From Flectobacillus major DSM 103 (GTDB lineage Bacteria > Bacteroidota > Bacteroidia > Cytophagales > Spirosomataceae): 64,000 nucleotides of DNA. Made by a program: the position numbers and the translations under genes. The stretch spans positions 4,877,303 to 4,941,302 of the forward strand of contig NZ_KE386491.1 of NCBI RefSeq assembly GCF_000427405.1. Direction: 5' to 3'. Positions 35,793 to 45,700 of this stretch are shown here, one piece after another. Position 1 is the stretch's first letter, and the number at the start of each line of letters is the position of its first letter. The notes beneath the pieces are model-generated. The model saw only the letters and a list, made by a program, of their open reading frames with translations. It was not told the origin of the DNA and did no database searches.

Positions 35793-36458
35793 CTATTGAC
35801 CTTTAATAGCTTGGATAGTTGCCAAAAGAGTATCCACACGTTCACGGATTTTTTCGGGCGAACTCAAGCTTTCTGCTGAAAATAAATTTGAACCAATGCC
35901 TACACAATGTACCCCTGTGGCAAACCACGACATGAGGTTTTCTTCGGAAGTAGTAACACCGCCAGTAGGCATGATGTTAATACAAGGGCAAGGAGCTTTG
36001 ATGGCTTTGATAAATGCAGGGCCGCCCAATGCATCGGCAGGGAAGATTTTGACCAAGTCGGCCCCAAGCTGATGGGCTTTTACAATTTCGGTAAGCGTAG
36101 AAGCCCCCGGACACCAAAAAATATCGTTGTCACGGCAAAATAAGCCAACCTCCTCGCTCAACATAGGTGCAACAATAAAATCAGCCCCTAAGGCCAGATA
36201 CCTTTGGGCATCGGCTACCGTAATAATAGTACCCACACCAAGCATCATGCCGGGCATAGACGTGTTGGCATATTCTCGCAAAGCCTGAAATGTTTCGGGC
36301 GAGTTGGGGGTACGGCTCGCAAATTCAAAAACACGAATACCTGCCTCATACGATGTTTTGAGTACCAGTTTGCACAGGTCGGTATCGGCGTGTGAAAACA
36401 ACGGCATGATACCTTGTTTTTTAAGGAGACTATTAATTAGTTCACGTTTATTGGTCAT
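35793..36458 (-). CDS. eda: KDPG/4-hydroxy-2-oxoglutarate aldolase
   Basis: 221 residues of the class I KDPG aldolase family. The Schiff-base Lys137 lies in LVKIFPADALGG, Glu45 and Arg49 are at the expected places in VFEFASRTPN, and GVGTI and MPTGGV line the phosphate site. It splits 2-keto-3-deoxy-6-phosphogluconate into pyruvate and glyceraldehyde-3-phosphate. The KDG kinase gene is 33 bp upstream, giving a complete two-step KDG route. The start region MTNKRELINSLLKKQGIMPLF is normal for the family. Confidence 0.9.
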   Translation of the reverse strand: MTNKRELINSLLKKQGIMPLFSHADTDLCKLVLKTSYEAGIRVFEFASRTPNSPETFQALREYANTSMPGMMLGVGTIITVADAQRYLALGADFIVAPMLSEEVGLFCRDNDIFWCPGASTLTEIVKAHQLGADLVKIFPADALGGPAFIKAIKAPCPCINIMPTGGVTTSEENLMSWFATGVHCVGIGSNLFSAESLSSPEKIRERVDTLLATIQAIKGQ

Positions 36459-36491
36459 AATACAGATGATTTTTAAAACAAGGTAATCGTT

Positions 36492-37520
36492 TTAACGAAT
36501 AATTCTTCCAGAAATACCCGCTACGATAAGCTGTTCTACCTCTTCTTTTCTGATTACAGCAAAATCGCCACGAATACTTTGTTTGATAACGCCACAAGCA
36601 GTAGCAAATTCTATGCTTTGGGCAGGTGAATATTGCTGTAAAATAGCGTACAGCAAACCACCTGTAAACGAATCTCCACTACCGATTTGGTCGGTAATAT
36701 GGGGTAAAATATGCGTTTTAGAATACTGAAAAGTATTTTGGTGCATGATTGCCCCCGAATAGTGATGCAAAAGATTTTCGCCCGATTTTCTGAAGCTCAT
36801 GGCCAATGTACTCAAATGTGGCATATAAGTTTTGAGCAATTGGGTACATTGTTCAAAGCGTTCTTCTAACGAAGCATGAATATTGGTTTCGATACCAAAA
36901 TATACCTTTGCCGAATCGAGGTCTGCTACTACGATTTGGCTCTTTTCTAAGAGCTTGGGCATAATTTCGGACGGTAACTTGCCATAGTCCCAAAGGGTTG
37001 AGCGATAATTAAAATCGACCGAAATCGTGATGCCAAGCGATACCGCCGCCTCTATGGCCTCTTCGCAAACTTGGGCTGCCGATGCTGAAACTGCTGCCGC
37101 AATACCCGACCAATGGAATACCGATGCTCCTCTGAGTACCGTTTTCCAATCAATTTGCCCTTTTTGTAATTGAGAAAAAGAAGAGTTTTTTCGGTCGTAT
37201 ATAACCCTTGTAGAACGAATACCATTGCCGTTTTCGGTAAAATATAAGCCTATTTTTTGTCCTTCAAAAAGTATTTTGGAGGTATCTACACGTTGTTTTT
37301 GAAGGTGTTCGGTGGCTGTGTACCCCAACTCATTGGCAGGAAGGCGTGTAATCAATCGGGTATCGACTCCTAAGCGAGATAATAGCACACAAACGTTGGC
37401 TTCGGCACCAGCATAATAAGCGTCAAAAGAGTCGGTTTGGTTGAATCGCAACCCATTCGGACAACTCAGTCTCATGAGTAGCTCACCAAATGCGACTATT
37501 TGAGGAGGTTGAAAAACCAT
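36492..37520 (-). CDS. kdgK: PfkB-family sugar kinase (probable 2-keto-3-deoxygluconate kinase)
   Basis: 342 residues of the ribokinase/PfkB fold. The N-terminal VAFGELLMRLS and the substrate loop YYAGAEANVCVLLSRLG are typical of KdgK. The ATP/anion-hole motif GSGDSFTGGL (about residues 280-289) carries the catalytic Asp. It would phosphorylate 2-keto-3-deoxygluconate to KDPG, the substrate of the aldolase encoded directly after it. Assignment among PfkB kinases rests on this neighbour and the N-terminal pattern. Confidence 0.85.
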   Translation of the reverse strand: MVFQPPQIVAFGELLMRLSCPNGLRFNQTDSFDAYYAGAEANVCVLLSRLGVDTRLITRLPANELGYTATEHLQKQRVDTSKILFEGQKIGLYFTENGNGIRSTRVIYDRKNSSFSQLQKGQIDWKTVLRGASVFHWSGIAAAVSASAAQVCEEAIEAAVSLGITISVDFNYRSTLWDYGKLPSEIMPKLLEKSQIVVADLDSAKVYFGIETNIHASLEERFEQCTQLLKTYMPHLSTLAMSFRKSGENLLHHYSGAIMHQNTFQYSKTHILPHITDQIGSGDSFTGGLLYAILQQYSPAQSIEFATACGVIKQSIRGDFAVIRKEEVEQLIVAGISGRIIR

Positions 37521-37579
37521 ATTGGTTTTAAAATTTAGTGAATTGTGATTGACTTGATTGGGAGTTAGTTATTGATCGA

Positions 37580-37709
37580 GATTGAGTAAATTATGAATAG
37601 AACATCAATTAGATAAGTATTTTGGGATATGCCTATTATTGATAAATGGTTGTTTACCAGCTCTTTATTGGTTGAAGAATTAATATATAAATTCACAATT
37701 TACTCAATC
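37580..37709. repeat. Large inverted repeat between ridA-like and kdgK genes (MITE-like or RNA stem)
   Basis: GATTGAGTAAATTATGAAT (37580-37598) pairs with its complement at 37691-37709 over 19 bp with one mismatch, enclosing 92 bp of AT-rich sequence. Total length 130 bp. No target duplication was recognised. It may be a miniature mobile element or a stem that separates expression of the two cluster halves. Confidence 0.45.
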
Positions 37710-37726
37710 ATTTCTAATGAACTAGC

Positions 37727-38212
37727 TTAATCATGTAGTTCAAACAAAGCCTCTATTTCTACCGGAATATTGTCGGGAAGAGTACCCATTCCTACAGCAC
37801 TTCTTACACCGATACCATTTTCTGTTCCCCAGATTTCGGCAAAAAGTTCGCTACAACCATTAATAATATAAGGATGTCTTTCAAAGGTGTCGACGCAGTT
37901 TACCATGCCCAAAATCTTGATAACTCTTTTTACTTTATCCAAGCTACCAATATGTGTTTTGATAGTAGAAAGAATGGTAAGCCCAACCTGACGAGCAGCC
38001 ATTTTCCCCTCTTCCATGTTTAATTCACGGCCAATTCTGCCAATAATTAATCTTTTATCGTCTTGGACAGGGCCATGTCCAGAAACATACAAATATTTGC
38101 CGTCGATTAAATAAGGTTTATAAACACCCAAAGGCAGTGGTGCAGGAGGTAACGAAAGGCCTAATTGTTCAAAAGCTTGTTCTGGCGTAAGTTGTTCTGT
38201 GATTTGTTCCAT
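37727..38212 (-). CDS. RidA-family protein
   Basis: 161 residues from the ATG at 38210-38212; an in-frame start 60 bp upstream overlaps the GH29 stop and is also possible. RidA (YjgF/YER057c) proteins hydrolyse reactive enamine/imine intermediates released by PLP enzymes, freeing ammonia. The family core is visible: YLYVSGHGPVQD, GKMAARQVGLTILSTIKTHIGSLDKVKRVIKILGMV, and the C-terminal GVRSAVGMGTLPDNIPVEIEALFEL with the substrate Arg. Its presence beside a PLP enzyme and KDG genes is evidence for a dehydratase-type step in the cluster. Confidence 0.88.
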   Translation of the reverse strand: MEQITEQLTPEQAFEQLGLSLPPAPLPLGVYKPYLIDGKYLYVSGHGPVQDDKRLIIGRIGRELNMEEGKMAARQVGLTILSTIKTHIGSLDKVKRVIKILGMVNCVDTFERHPYIINGCSELFAEIWGTENGIGVRSAVGMGTLPDNIPVEIEALFELHD

Positions 38213-38258
38213 AATTGTTTTTATTGAAAATTGAAGGTTATTACTGATTTTGTTGGGT

Positions 38259-39617
38259 TTACTTTGCTCCATCTATAGTACTTTGAGAGGTCTTGCTAGT
38301 AATATTTTTTCTAAATTTAGCATTTTCTATTTTCAAAACTACAGCATTGCCCCATTGATTGTTGGTATAGAAGCGTTGTCCATTGACGGCACTGATTACT
38401 AATCCTATTGAAGTAGGTGCCAAATAAGTACTAGCATCGAAGCCATTTTTGTATTCTACCAGCTCGCTTTTGTAGCCCAAAATACTCACCTTGGTATTGG
38501 CGTTACCCTCAAGGTGGGTTAGTACCAAATTTTTGCGAGTACCATACTTCCAGTCGTTGGGGGTATTTCTTTGTACAATAGCATAAATATACTTTTCATC
38601 ATTCGACTGAGTGTACCAAATATTGTCTTCACGTACTACAGGCAAAGGCTTGACGGCATATATAGCTTCGGCATTGGCAAAGTTCCACAAAGCCACCTCC
38701 TGCAAAAGAGCCTGCTGTTCAATCTGGATTTCGCCATCTTGTTTAGGGCCTACATTGAGTAAAAAATTACCCCCTTTGGCACGCATTTCTACCAACATAT
38801 TAATAATTTCTGTACCCGATTTATGAGGGTCGTTGGTTGGCTTATATTGCCAGTCGGTACCCATTGTGTAGCAAGCCTCCCATGGGCGGGGCATTGGCTC
38901 GTCTGGTGTGTTTTGCTCTGGCGTAGTCATAATATCACGAGTAATTACCAGCTCGGGGTTCAAGCTCCAAGCATATTCACGCAGGCCATCGCCAGGGCCA
39001 TCAATAAACAAAATGTCGATTTTGCCATAGTTGGTCAATAGCTCTTGTAATTGCTTTTTATCGTAATCCATCAAACTAGGATTTTTGGCTGGAAAATGCT
39101 GAGGCAATTGCAAACGGCCAATAGGAATATTGTTTTTATGGAAAAAATAAAAATCTTCGGGCGAAAAGTAAATACCAATAGCAATCCCTTGCTGGCGAAA
39201 GGCATCTATTACTTCTTTGGTAATATCACGACCAAAGGGGGTATTCATGACATTGAAAGGCGTAGTTTTGGTATTGAACATACAAAAACCTGAATGGTGT
39301 TTTGTTGTAAAAACTACGTACTTCATTCCTGCCAATTTGGCCAATTTAGCCCATTCTTGTGGATTAAATTTTTGTGGATTAAAGAACTTTGGCAACTCGG
39401 CGATGTATTTGTTTACATATTCGGTAGAAGCCCCAGCCATAGAGTGACTAATTACAGCACCCAACGACACATCTACATTCCAGTGAATAAACATTCCGAA
39501 ACCTAAATCCTGAAACCAGTTGACCCGATTAGGTAAATTATTGGTTTGTTGTTTTTGACCAAAACCATAAAATGCTAAACAAAAAAAGCCGATAAAGAGA
39601 TAAGATTTTAGTTTCAT
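38259..39617 (-). CDS. Alpha-L-fucosidase family protein (GH29), secreted
   Basis: 452 residues with a signal peptide ending near GFGQ (residue 21). GH29 features: WFQDLGFGMFIHWNVDVSLG, AKLAGMKYVVFTTKHHSGFCMFNT, the nucleophile region IDILFIDGPGDG (Asp about residue 204) and GGNFLLNVGPKQDG. Retaining GH29 enzymes remove alpha-linked fucose from glycans. The insert between the nucleophile and GGNFLLNVGP is short and the acid/base residue is not obvious, so substrate specificity is open. Periplasmic or surface. Confidence 0.87.
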   Translation of the reverse strand: MKLKSYLFIGFFCLAFYGFGQKQQTNNLPNRVNWFQDLGFGMFIHWNVDVSLGAVISHSMAGASTEYVNKYIAELPKFFNPQKFNPQEWAKLAKLAGMKYVVFTTKHHSGFCMFNTKTTPFNVMNTPFGRDITKEVIDAFRQQGIAIGIYFSPEDFYFFHKNNIPIGRLQLPQHFPAKNPSLMDYDKKQLQELLTNYGKIDILFIDGPGDGLREYAWSLNPELVITRDIMTTPEQNTPDEPMPRPWEACYTMGTDWQYKPTNDPHKSGTEIINMLVEMRAKGGNFLLNVGPKQDGEIQIEQQALLQEVALWNFANAEAIYAVKPLPVVREDNIWYTQSNDEKYIYAIVQRNTPNDWKYGTRKNLVLTHLEGNANTKVSILGYKSELVEYKNGFDASTYLAPTSIGLVISAVNGQRFYTNNQWGNAVVLKIENAKFRKNITSKTSQSTIDGAK

Positions 39618-39678
39618 AATTTATACATTAATAAGAATGAGTAAACAAGTATTAAGTGGTATGATATTGGCGTATATA

Positions 39679-40995
39679 TTAGTAAAAAATGAAGTCGATG
39701 ATTAATACGCCCATTAGGCCAGTAACTGCTACAATAGACTCCATCATCGACCACGAGCGTAGGGTATCTTTCATACTGAGGTTGAAATATTCTTTGAACA
39801 TCCAAAAACCAGGGTCATTCACATGTGAAAACATGAGGCTACCAACTCCAATTGCCAATACCATCAAATTGGGGTCAACGTGTAGCTCGCCCATCAAGGG
39901 TGCCATAATACCAGCCGTAGTGAGTCCTGCTACCGTAGCCGAACCAAGGCAAACCCGAATAAATGCCGATATTAACCACCCCAATATAAGAGGATGAATC
40001 GCTATGTTTTTGAGTGTTCCTGCAATTTCGTTGCTTACGCCACTATCCATAAAAATTTGTTTCAAAGCACCAGCACCAGCAATAATCAGTAATACCATTG
40101 CTACGTCTTTTACCGAATCGCTATAGATAGTCATAGTGTCTTTGATACTTTGGTGTTGATTGACACCCAGAGTAAAAGTGGCCACTATCACAGCAATCAA
40201 CATAACCATAGAAGGGTCGCCAATAAAATGGCATAGCCTGATAAGGTTGTCATGAGTTGAAAACAAGGTGGTGGCAAGTGTAGTACCTGTTAGTAAAAAC
40301 ACTGGCAATAACGATGTAAAAAAACTTATGAAACTACTTGGTAAAGGCTTATTCTGTAGGTTTTTACCCGAAAAAGACAAATTTGGTTCTGATTTGATAT
40401 TTTTGAGGGTTCTGGCAAATAATGGCCCCGCAATAATAATAGCAGGAATAGCAATAGCAATACCATATAATAGGGTTTTGCCCATGTCGGCATGAAACTG
40501 TGCTACCAAAGCCGCAGGAGAGGGGTGTGGCGGCAAAAAACCATGAGCTACCGACAGCGAAGCAAGCATAGGAAGGCCTATATACACGGCTGGCAATTTG
40601 TACTGATACACTACCGAAAAAATCAAAGGAATCATCAATACAAAGCCTACATTATAAAACAAAGGAATACCAATAATAAACCCCGTACAAACTAAACCCC
40701 ACTGAATGTATTTGACACCAAAAATTTTCATCATTACCGAAGCAATTTGCTGAGCAGCACCGCTTTCGGCTACCAATTTGCCCAACATAGCCCCCAAGGC
40801 AATAATAATAACTAGCGAACCAAGCATATCGCCCATGCCTTTCTGAATAGATTTGCTGATTTGGTCGAGAGGAATACCCATGAAGCAACCTGCCGTAATA
40901 GACGTAATTAAAAAGGCAATGAAGGCATTGGTTTTTCCAACGGTAATCAATAAAACAAGCAGTACAATACAAAGAATAACAATCAATAAAGTCAT
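39679..40995 (-). CDS. GntP-family sugar-acid permease
   Basis: 438 residues and 12 or more hydrophobic helices. Family signatures are clear: GMGDMLGSLVIIIALGAMLGKLVAESGAAQQIA, FYNVGFVLMIPLIF, SVAHGFLPPHPSPAA and the C-terminal GSLMFSHVNDPGFWMFKEYFN. GntP proteins bring in gluconate, idonate, D-serine or related hydroxy acids with protons. Located right after SusD and before the KDG enzymes, it is the expected inner-membrane importer of the acid used by the cluster. Note that one GntP member (DsdX) carries D-serine, which would suit the D-threonine-aldolase-like neighbour. Confidence 0.92.
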   Translation of the reverse strand: MTLLIVILCIVLLVLLITVGKTNAFIAFLITSITAGCFMGIPLDQISKSIQKGMGDMLGSLVIIIALGAMLGKLVAESGAAQQIASVMMKIFGVKYIQWGLVCTGFIIGIPLFYNVGFVLMIPLIFSVVYQYKLPAVYIGLPMLASLSVAHGFLPPHPSPAALVAQFHADMGKTLLYGIAIAIPAIIIAGPLFARTLKNIKSEPNLSFSGKNLQNKPLPSSFISFFTSLLPVFLLTGTTLATTLFSTHDNLIRLCHFIGDPSMVMLIAVIVATFTLGVNQHQSIKDTMTIYSDSVKDVAMVLLIIAGAGALKQIFMDSGVSNEIAGTLKNIAIHPLILGWLISAFIRVCLGSATVAGLTTAGIMAPLMGELHVDPNLMVLAIGVGSLMFSHVNDPGFWMFKEYFNLSMKDTLRSWSMMESIVAVTGLMGVLIIDFIFY

Positions 40996-41039
40996 AGTCA
41001 GAAATGCGTAATTAGCTTAGAAATCTCATGCCAAGAAAA

Positions 41040-41066
41040 CCCAAAGAGCTTAAAAAGCTCTTTGGG
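41040..41066 (-). terminator. Hairpin after susD, likely partial terminator
   Basis: Perfect 12-bp stem (41040-41051 with 41055-41066), loop AAA, followed on the minus strand by GTTTTCTTGG-like sequence. Located 20 bp after the SusD stop and ahead of the GntP gene. Confidence 0.65.
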
Positions 41067-41086
41067 TCGGGTATTCATTTTTCACT

Positions 41087-42613
41087 TTATTTGTCCCACC
41101 ATATTCTGGTAGTTAAGGTATTTTCACCTTGACTTGCCACAGCGGCTTTGAAATTAGGGCCGTTGAGGTTTTCCTCGGCCAAAGGATATAACAAACGGCG
41201 AGGAATACTACCGTTGGTTAGGTTGCCTGTAATATTGACAGGTGTTAACTTAGGATAACCTGTGCGTCGCCAATTAGAATATACTTCTACTTCGTTCGGG
41301 AATAATGATACCCACATTTGCGAGTGGATTTGTTCCATTTGGCTTTCAAAAGAACTAGCAAATAGATGACCCGCCAAATAAGTATTGATTTTGGCAGTAG
41401 AAATTGCAGCGGCGTCGCCATAAAGAGCCATACTACGCATAGAAGCTGCAATACCATTTTTGTAATAAGTGGCAGCGTCGCCACTAGCCCAGCCACGAAT
41501 AACGGCTTCGGCCATCAACAAATTCATTTCGGCATTGCTCAGTACAATCAATGGAGCGTCTAGTTTTAATACTGTATTGATATTGGGTTCTGAATAAGTA
41601 ATAAAATCAGCAGGCTTTTGTAAAAGTCCATTAGGCATCCCTTTCTGGATAGCCAACGTGGTGTCCTGTGTTTTGTTTACCCAAACTACCGAAATAGAAT
41701 TCAGACGAGGGTCTTTGTTTGCAGTCAAAAAAGAAACAAAAGTTTTGGCAAACTTGCCTCCTTCGGTATTGTCGTTGCCATTGGCTACGGCATAGTTATT
41801 GCCACGCAAAGCCAACGAAATAGGGTTTTTGTTGATGTCTTGTCCATTGGCAATATACTGAACTTTGGCTAGGTCGGCATCGTCCAAGATAACACCACCA
41901 GCAATGGCTTTTTGAGCCCATGTTTTGGCCAAGTTAGCATCTACCTTTGTTAAACGCATCGACAACCGGAACATCATAGAATAAGCAAATTTTTTCCATT
42001 TTGTTACGTCGCCACCATAGATAAGGTCGGCCGAGCCATACGATGCTTTAGAGGCATCTAGGCTAGTGGCTGCTTGCTCAAGCTCTTTGAGCATATCTTC
42101 ATAAATACTTTTCTGAGAATCGTATTTTGGTGTAAAATTGGCATTGGTATAGCCAGTTCCAGCTTCCGAGTAAGGCACATCGCCATACAAATCGGTAATA
42201 CGATGAAAAGTAAAAGCTTTCCATATTCGAGCAATCGCATGCAAGTTGGCTTGGGTAGGGTCGTTTTTTACGGCATTAATTACCGCTCCGATTTCGTTTA
42301 CACCAAGAGGATAGGCATTGTTGAAAAAATCGTAAGGGTATGTACCTTGCGAGAAAAAGTATTTGTCGCCAATGGCAGGAACATCTTTGTATGTCGAGAA
42401 ATGTTGTACCGAACCACCACAAGCAAACTCGTAGGTACTAGCACAGCTATTGTTTAGGGCATCGTATTGGGCTTTGCTAAACATATACGAAGGTACAATA
42501 ATCGGCGAAGTGTCGGGATTGATATTGAGTTGCTCAAAACCTTTGTCGCAAGCACTCAATAAAGCAACACTTGATAAAAGAGCTAGGGTTTTTATAGTAA
42601 AAAGCTTTTTCAT
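41087..42613 (-). CDS. SusD/RagB-family nutrient-binding lipoprotein
   Basis: 508 residues. The lipobox LLSAC gives the lipidated Cys22 and puts the protein at the outer-membrane surface. The start CDKGFEQLNINPDTSP and later ARIWKAFTFHRITDLYGDVPYSEA, RLSMRLTKVDANLAKTWAQKAI and LLMAEAVIRGWASGDAATYYKNGI place it in the SusD-like_2 branch. SusD proteins bind the oligosaccharide and close over the SusC channel. The susC gene is 94 bp upstream. The substrate is not predictable but the downstream hexosaminidase and fucosidase point to fucosylated amino-sugar glycans. Confidence 0.93.
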   Translation of the reverse strand: MKKLFTIKTLALLSSVALLSACDKGFEQLNINPDTSPIIVPSYMFSKAQYDALNNSCASTYEFACGGSVQHFSTYKDVPAIGDKYFFSQGTYPYDFFNNAYPLGVNEIGAVINAVKNDPTQANLHAIARIWKAFTFHRITDLYGDVPYSEAGTGYTNANFTPKYDSQKSIYEDMLKELEQAATSLDASKASYGSADLIYGGDVTKWKKFAYSMMFRLSMRLTKVDANLAKTWAQKAIAGGVILDDADLAKVQYIANGQDINKNPISLALRGNNYAVANGNDNTEGGKFAKTFVSFLTANKDPRLNSISVVWVNKTQDTTLAIQKGMPNGLLQKPADFITYSEPNINTVLKLDAPLIVLSNAEMNLLMAEAVIRGWASGDAATYYKNGIAASMRSMALYGDAAAISTAKINTYLAGHLFASSFESQMEQIHSQMWVSLFPNEVEVYSNWRRTGYPKLTPVNITGNLTNGSIPRRLLYPLAEENLNGPNFKAAVASQGENTLTTRIWWDK

Positions 42614-42707
42614 GATTATATCTTTTTTAACAGGCTTTTTTCAAAAGAAAAGAGTTCAGCCTTGATGAGTTATCTGTTGTTGGTTTTATCAGAAAGATAC
42701 TATTTCT

Positions 42708-45700
42708 TTAAAACTTCACGGATAAGTTGATACCATAGCTTCTTGTTCTTGGCAAACCAAAGGCTTCAAATCCTTGAGCATTGCTATTGGTATAGCTCGA
42801 CTCAGGGTCAAAGTTGTCGGTCTTTTTGTACAGGATAAATAAATTTCTTGCTACGAAAGAAATAGAAGCTGATTGGATTTTGGCAAATTTTAAGTACTGA
42901 GCAGGAATCTTATAACCGAATACCACTTGGCGCAATTTGATAAAGCTACCATCGTAGATAAATAAATCTGAATAGTTTTTCAGGTTGTCATAATACAAAC
43001 GCAGGTTCGACACAGGAATAGTTTTGGTGAAAGCCTCGCCTTTGGTATCGACCCCCGATACCTGTAAGCCCGATTCACGACCTGCCAAAGTACTTTTTTG
43101 TAAACCAAATCGAGTAGCATATACATTCATTACCGAGAATACATCGTTGCCAAATTTGCCATCCAATAATATATCTAATGAAAAGTTTTTGTAGCTGAAG
43201 CTATTACTCAATCCCATCGTAAGTGGAGCTACTCCCTGACCTATTTCGGTAATTGGTCCTTTTACAGGATAACCTGTCGATGGGTCAAATACAATATTGC
43301 CAGCCTTGTCTTTTACCATAGTGTACCCCTTAATAATACCATAAGGGCGGCCAGCGTCGGTATTGATAAATGCCCACGAACCTACCGAAGTTGCCAATTG
43401 AATCGTATTGACACCTTCTGTGAGTTTTACTACTTTGTTTTGGTTATAAGCAAAGTTGAAGCTAGCATTCCAATTGAAGTTTTTCGACTTGATAAGCCCA
43501 CCTGTCAATAACAACTCGATACCGTGGTTGTCTACTTGTCCAACGTTTACGTAAGTATATTGATAACCACTTGTGCCAGAAATAGCCGTTTTTACAATAT
43601 CGTTAGTAGTTCTTCTGAGATAATACGTAAGGTCGATTCCCAAGCGATTGTTAAACAATTTGGTATCTAAACCAGCCTCCCAAGTAGTTGATGTAAAAGG
43701 TTTTAAGCTTGGGTTGTTAAGAAGATATTCGCCATTGGTTGTTGTAATTTGTTGTAAAGGCTGTCCACTACTTGTTACCATACTATAAGTTTGGTTGAGT
43801 GTATAAGGGTCAGGAACACCACCACCTACTTGAGCCCACGAAGCACGTAACTTGGCATAATTAACAAACGAAGGCATTTCGGTTGCTTGCGATAGCACAA
43901 AGCTTGTCCCTACAGCAGGGTACAAAATGGTGTTGTTTTTGATACCCAAAGTAGAGAACCAGTCTTGACGAGCAGAGGCATTTAAAAACAAAATTCCTTT
44001 GTAGTCGAGGTCGAGTGACCCAAATACCGAATTGGTAGCCAAACGTTGTGTAACAGGACGAGTAGTAGCTGTAGCAAGGTTGGTGAAGCTATAAAAATTA
44101 GGTATAATGTATTGTGTACCAGATGTATAGATTTCTTCACGCTCAAAGCTACGTTTGTTGCCACCAATCATTGCATTCAAGTGTACATTATTGAAATCGG
44201 TATTATAATTGAGGGTTAGCATCGAGTTGCTTTCACTTACCGACGATTTGATACCTTGATATTCACCAGCCGCATTGATTGTATAAACCGTTCCAGTAGG
44301 AATAATACCCGTAAAGTTGTAGTTATAAAAATCACGACTGATATTTCCTTTAACAAAAAGGTTTTTCAAGATGTCGTATTTGATACCAAACTGACCGATA
44401 AAACGATTTTTGGTATCGTCGTTAGTAAATTTATTAACAACAAAGTAAGAATTAGAAGCGTAAGGCGTTTCGTTCCATTGTACTTCTCGGCCATTGGCAT
44501 CATATCCTGGCGAAAGCCATCCAATATCTACAGTATTGGCAATCATGTAGTTAGCCCAGTTGGGGTTTCCAGGGGCATCGCCTGCACTTGGGCGATTATG
44601 AGCTTTTTCGAGGTTGTATTGAGCCAAGGCATCTATCGAAAGGCGTTCGTTAAGCTTTGAATTCAGGCTTAAATTGAACACCTTTCGGTTGAATGTAGAA
44701 TTAGGCAAAATACTTTTGTTGTCGATATCGGCCAACGAAGCACGGAAATTAAGAGCTTCTGTTCCGCCACTAAAAGCAACGGTATTAGAAAAAGTAAAGC
44801 CCGTATTATAAAAATTTTTGATATTGTTCTTTTGAGGAGAATACGCATGTTGTTGCCCATCGAATGCTGTATACTGTTGCCCATCCATTTTGGCCCCCCA
44901 CGAGCGACGGCCCCAGCTAATAGCCTGAGCCTGCGATGTTGGCTTTACACCACCGTCACCTTGCCCGTACTCGTACTGCCAATCTGTAAAATCTACGACA
45001 TCGTCGATAGTTGCAGTTGAGTTATATTCAAGTCCAATACCTTTTTTTACAGTACCCTTTTTGGTTGTAATCAAAATAACACCATTGGCAGCACGAGAGC
45101 CATACAACGCTGCGGCAGTACCTCCTTTTAGAACACTGATACTCTCGATGTCGTCGGGGTTGATACCACCAATACCATCGCCACGGTCAACGTTGTGTCC
45201 GCTACCACCTGTAGTTGGGCTACCACCTGGGGTACTGTTATCAATAGGCATACCATTAATAACATACAAAGGTTGGTTATCGCCCGAAAGAGAACCATTG
45301 CCACGAATAACCACACGGCTAGAACCACCAGCACCAGTAGCCAAGCTAGTGGCATTTACCCCTGCAATTTTACCCGAAAGGGCACTTGCCAAGTTGGTTT
45401 CACGAGCCTGCGTAAATTCGCTACCACTTACTTCAGTAACAGAATAAGCAAGAGCTTTTTTATCTTTTTTTACGCCCAAAGCTGTTACCACTACTTCACC
45501 TAAGGCTTCAAAACTTTCTTTTAAAGTAATACTTAAAGAAGTTTGCCCCGATGCAATAGCTATTTGTTGTTGTTCATATCCAATAGTAGATACAACAATG
45601 CTGAATTTTGCACTAGCAATATTATCAGGAATCAGGAGTTTGAAATTACCCTGAGCGTCGGTTGTAGCACCCACTTTAGGGTTTTCTTTGACAAATACCG

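Noticed and set aside
45061-45447. Plus-strand frames of about 100-130 codons opposite susC
   Set aside because: Shadow of the repetitive Gly/Thr-rich plug domain; no start context or family pattern.
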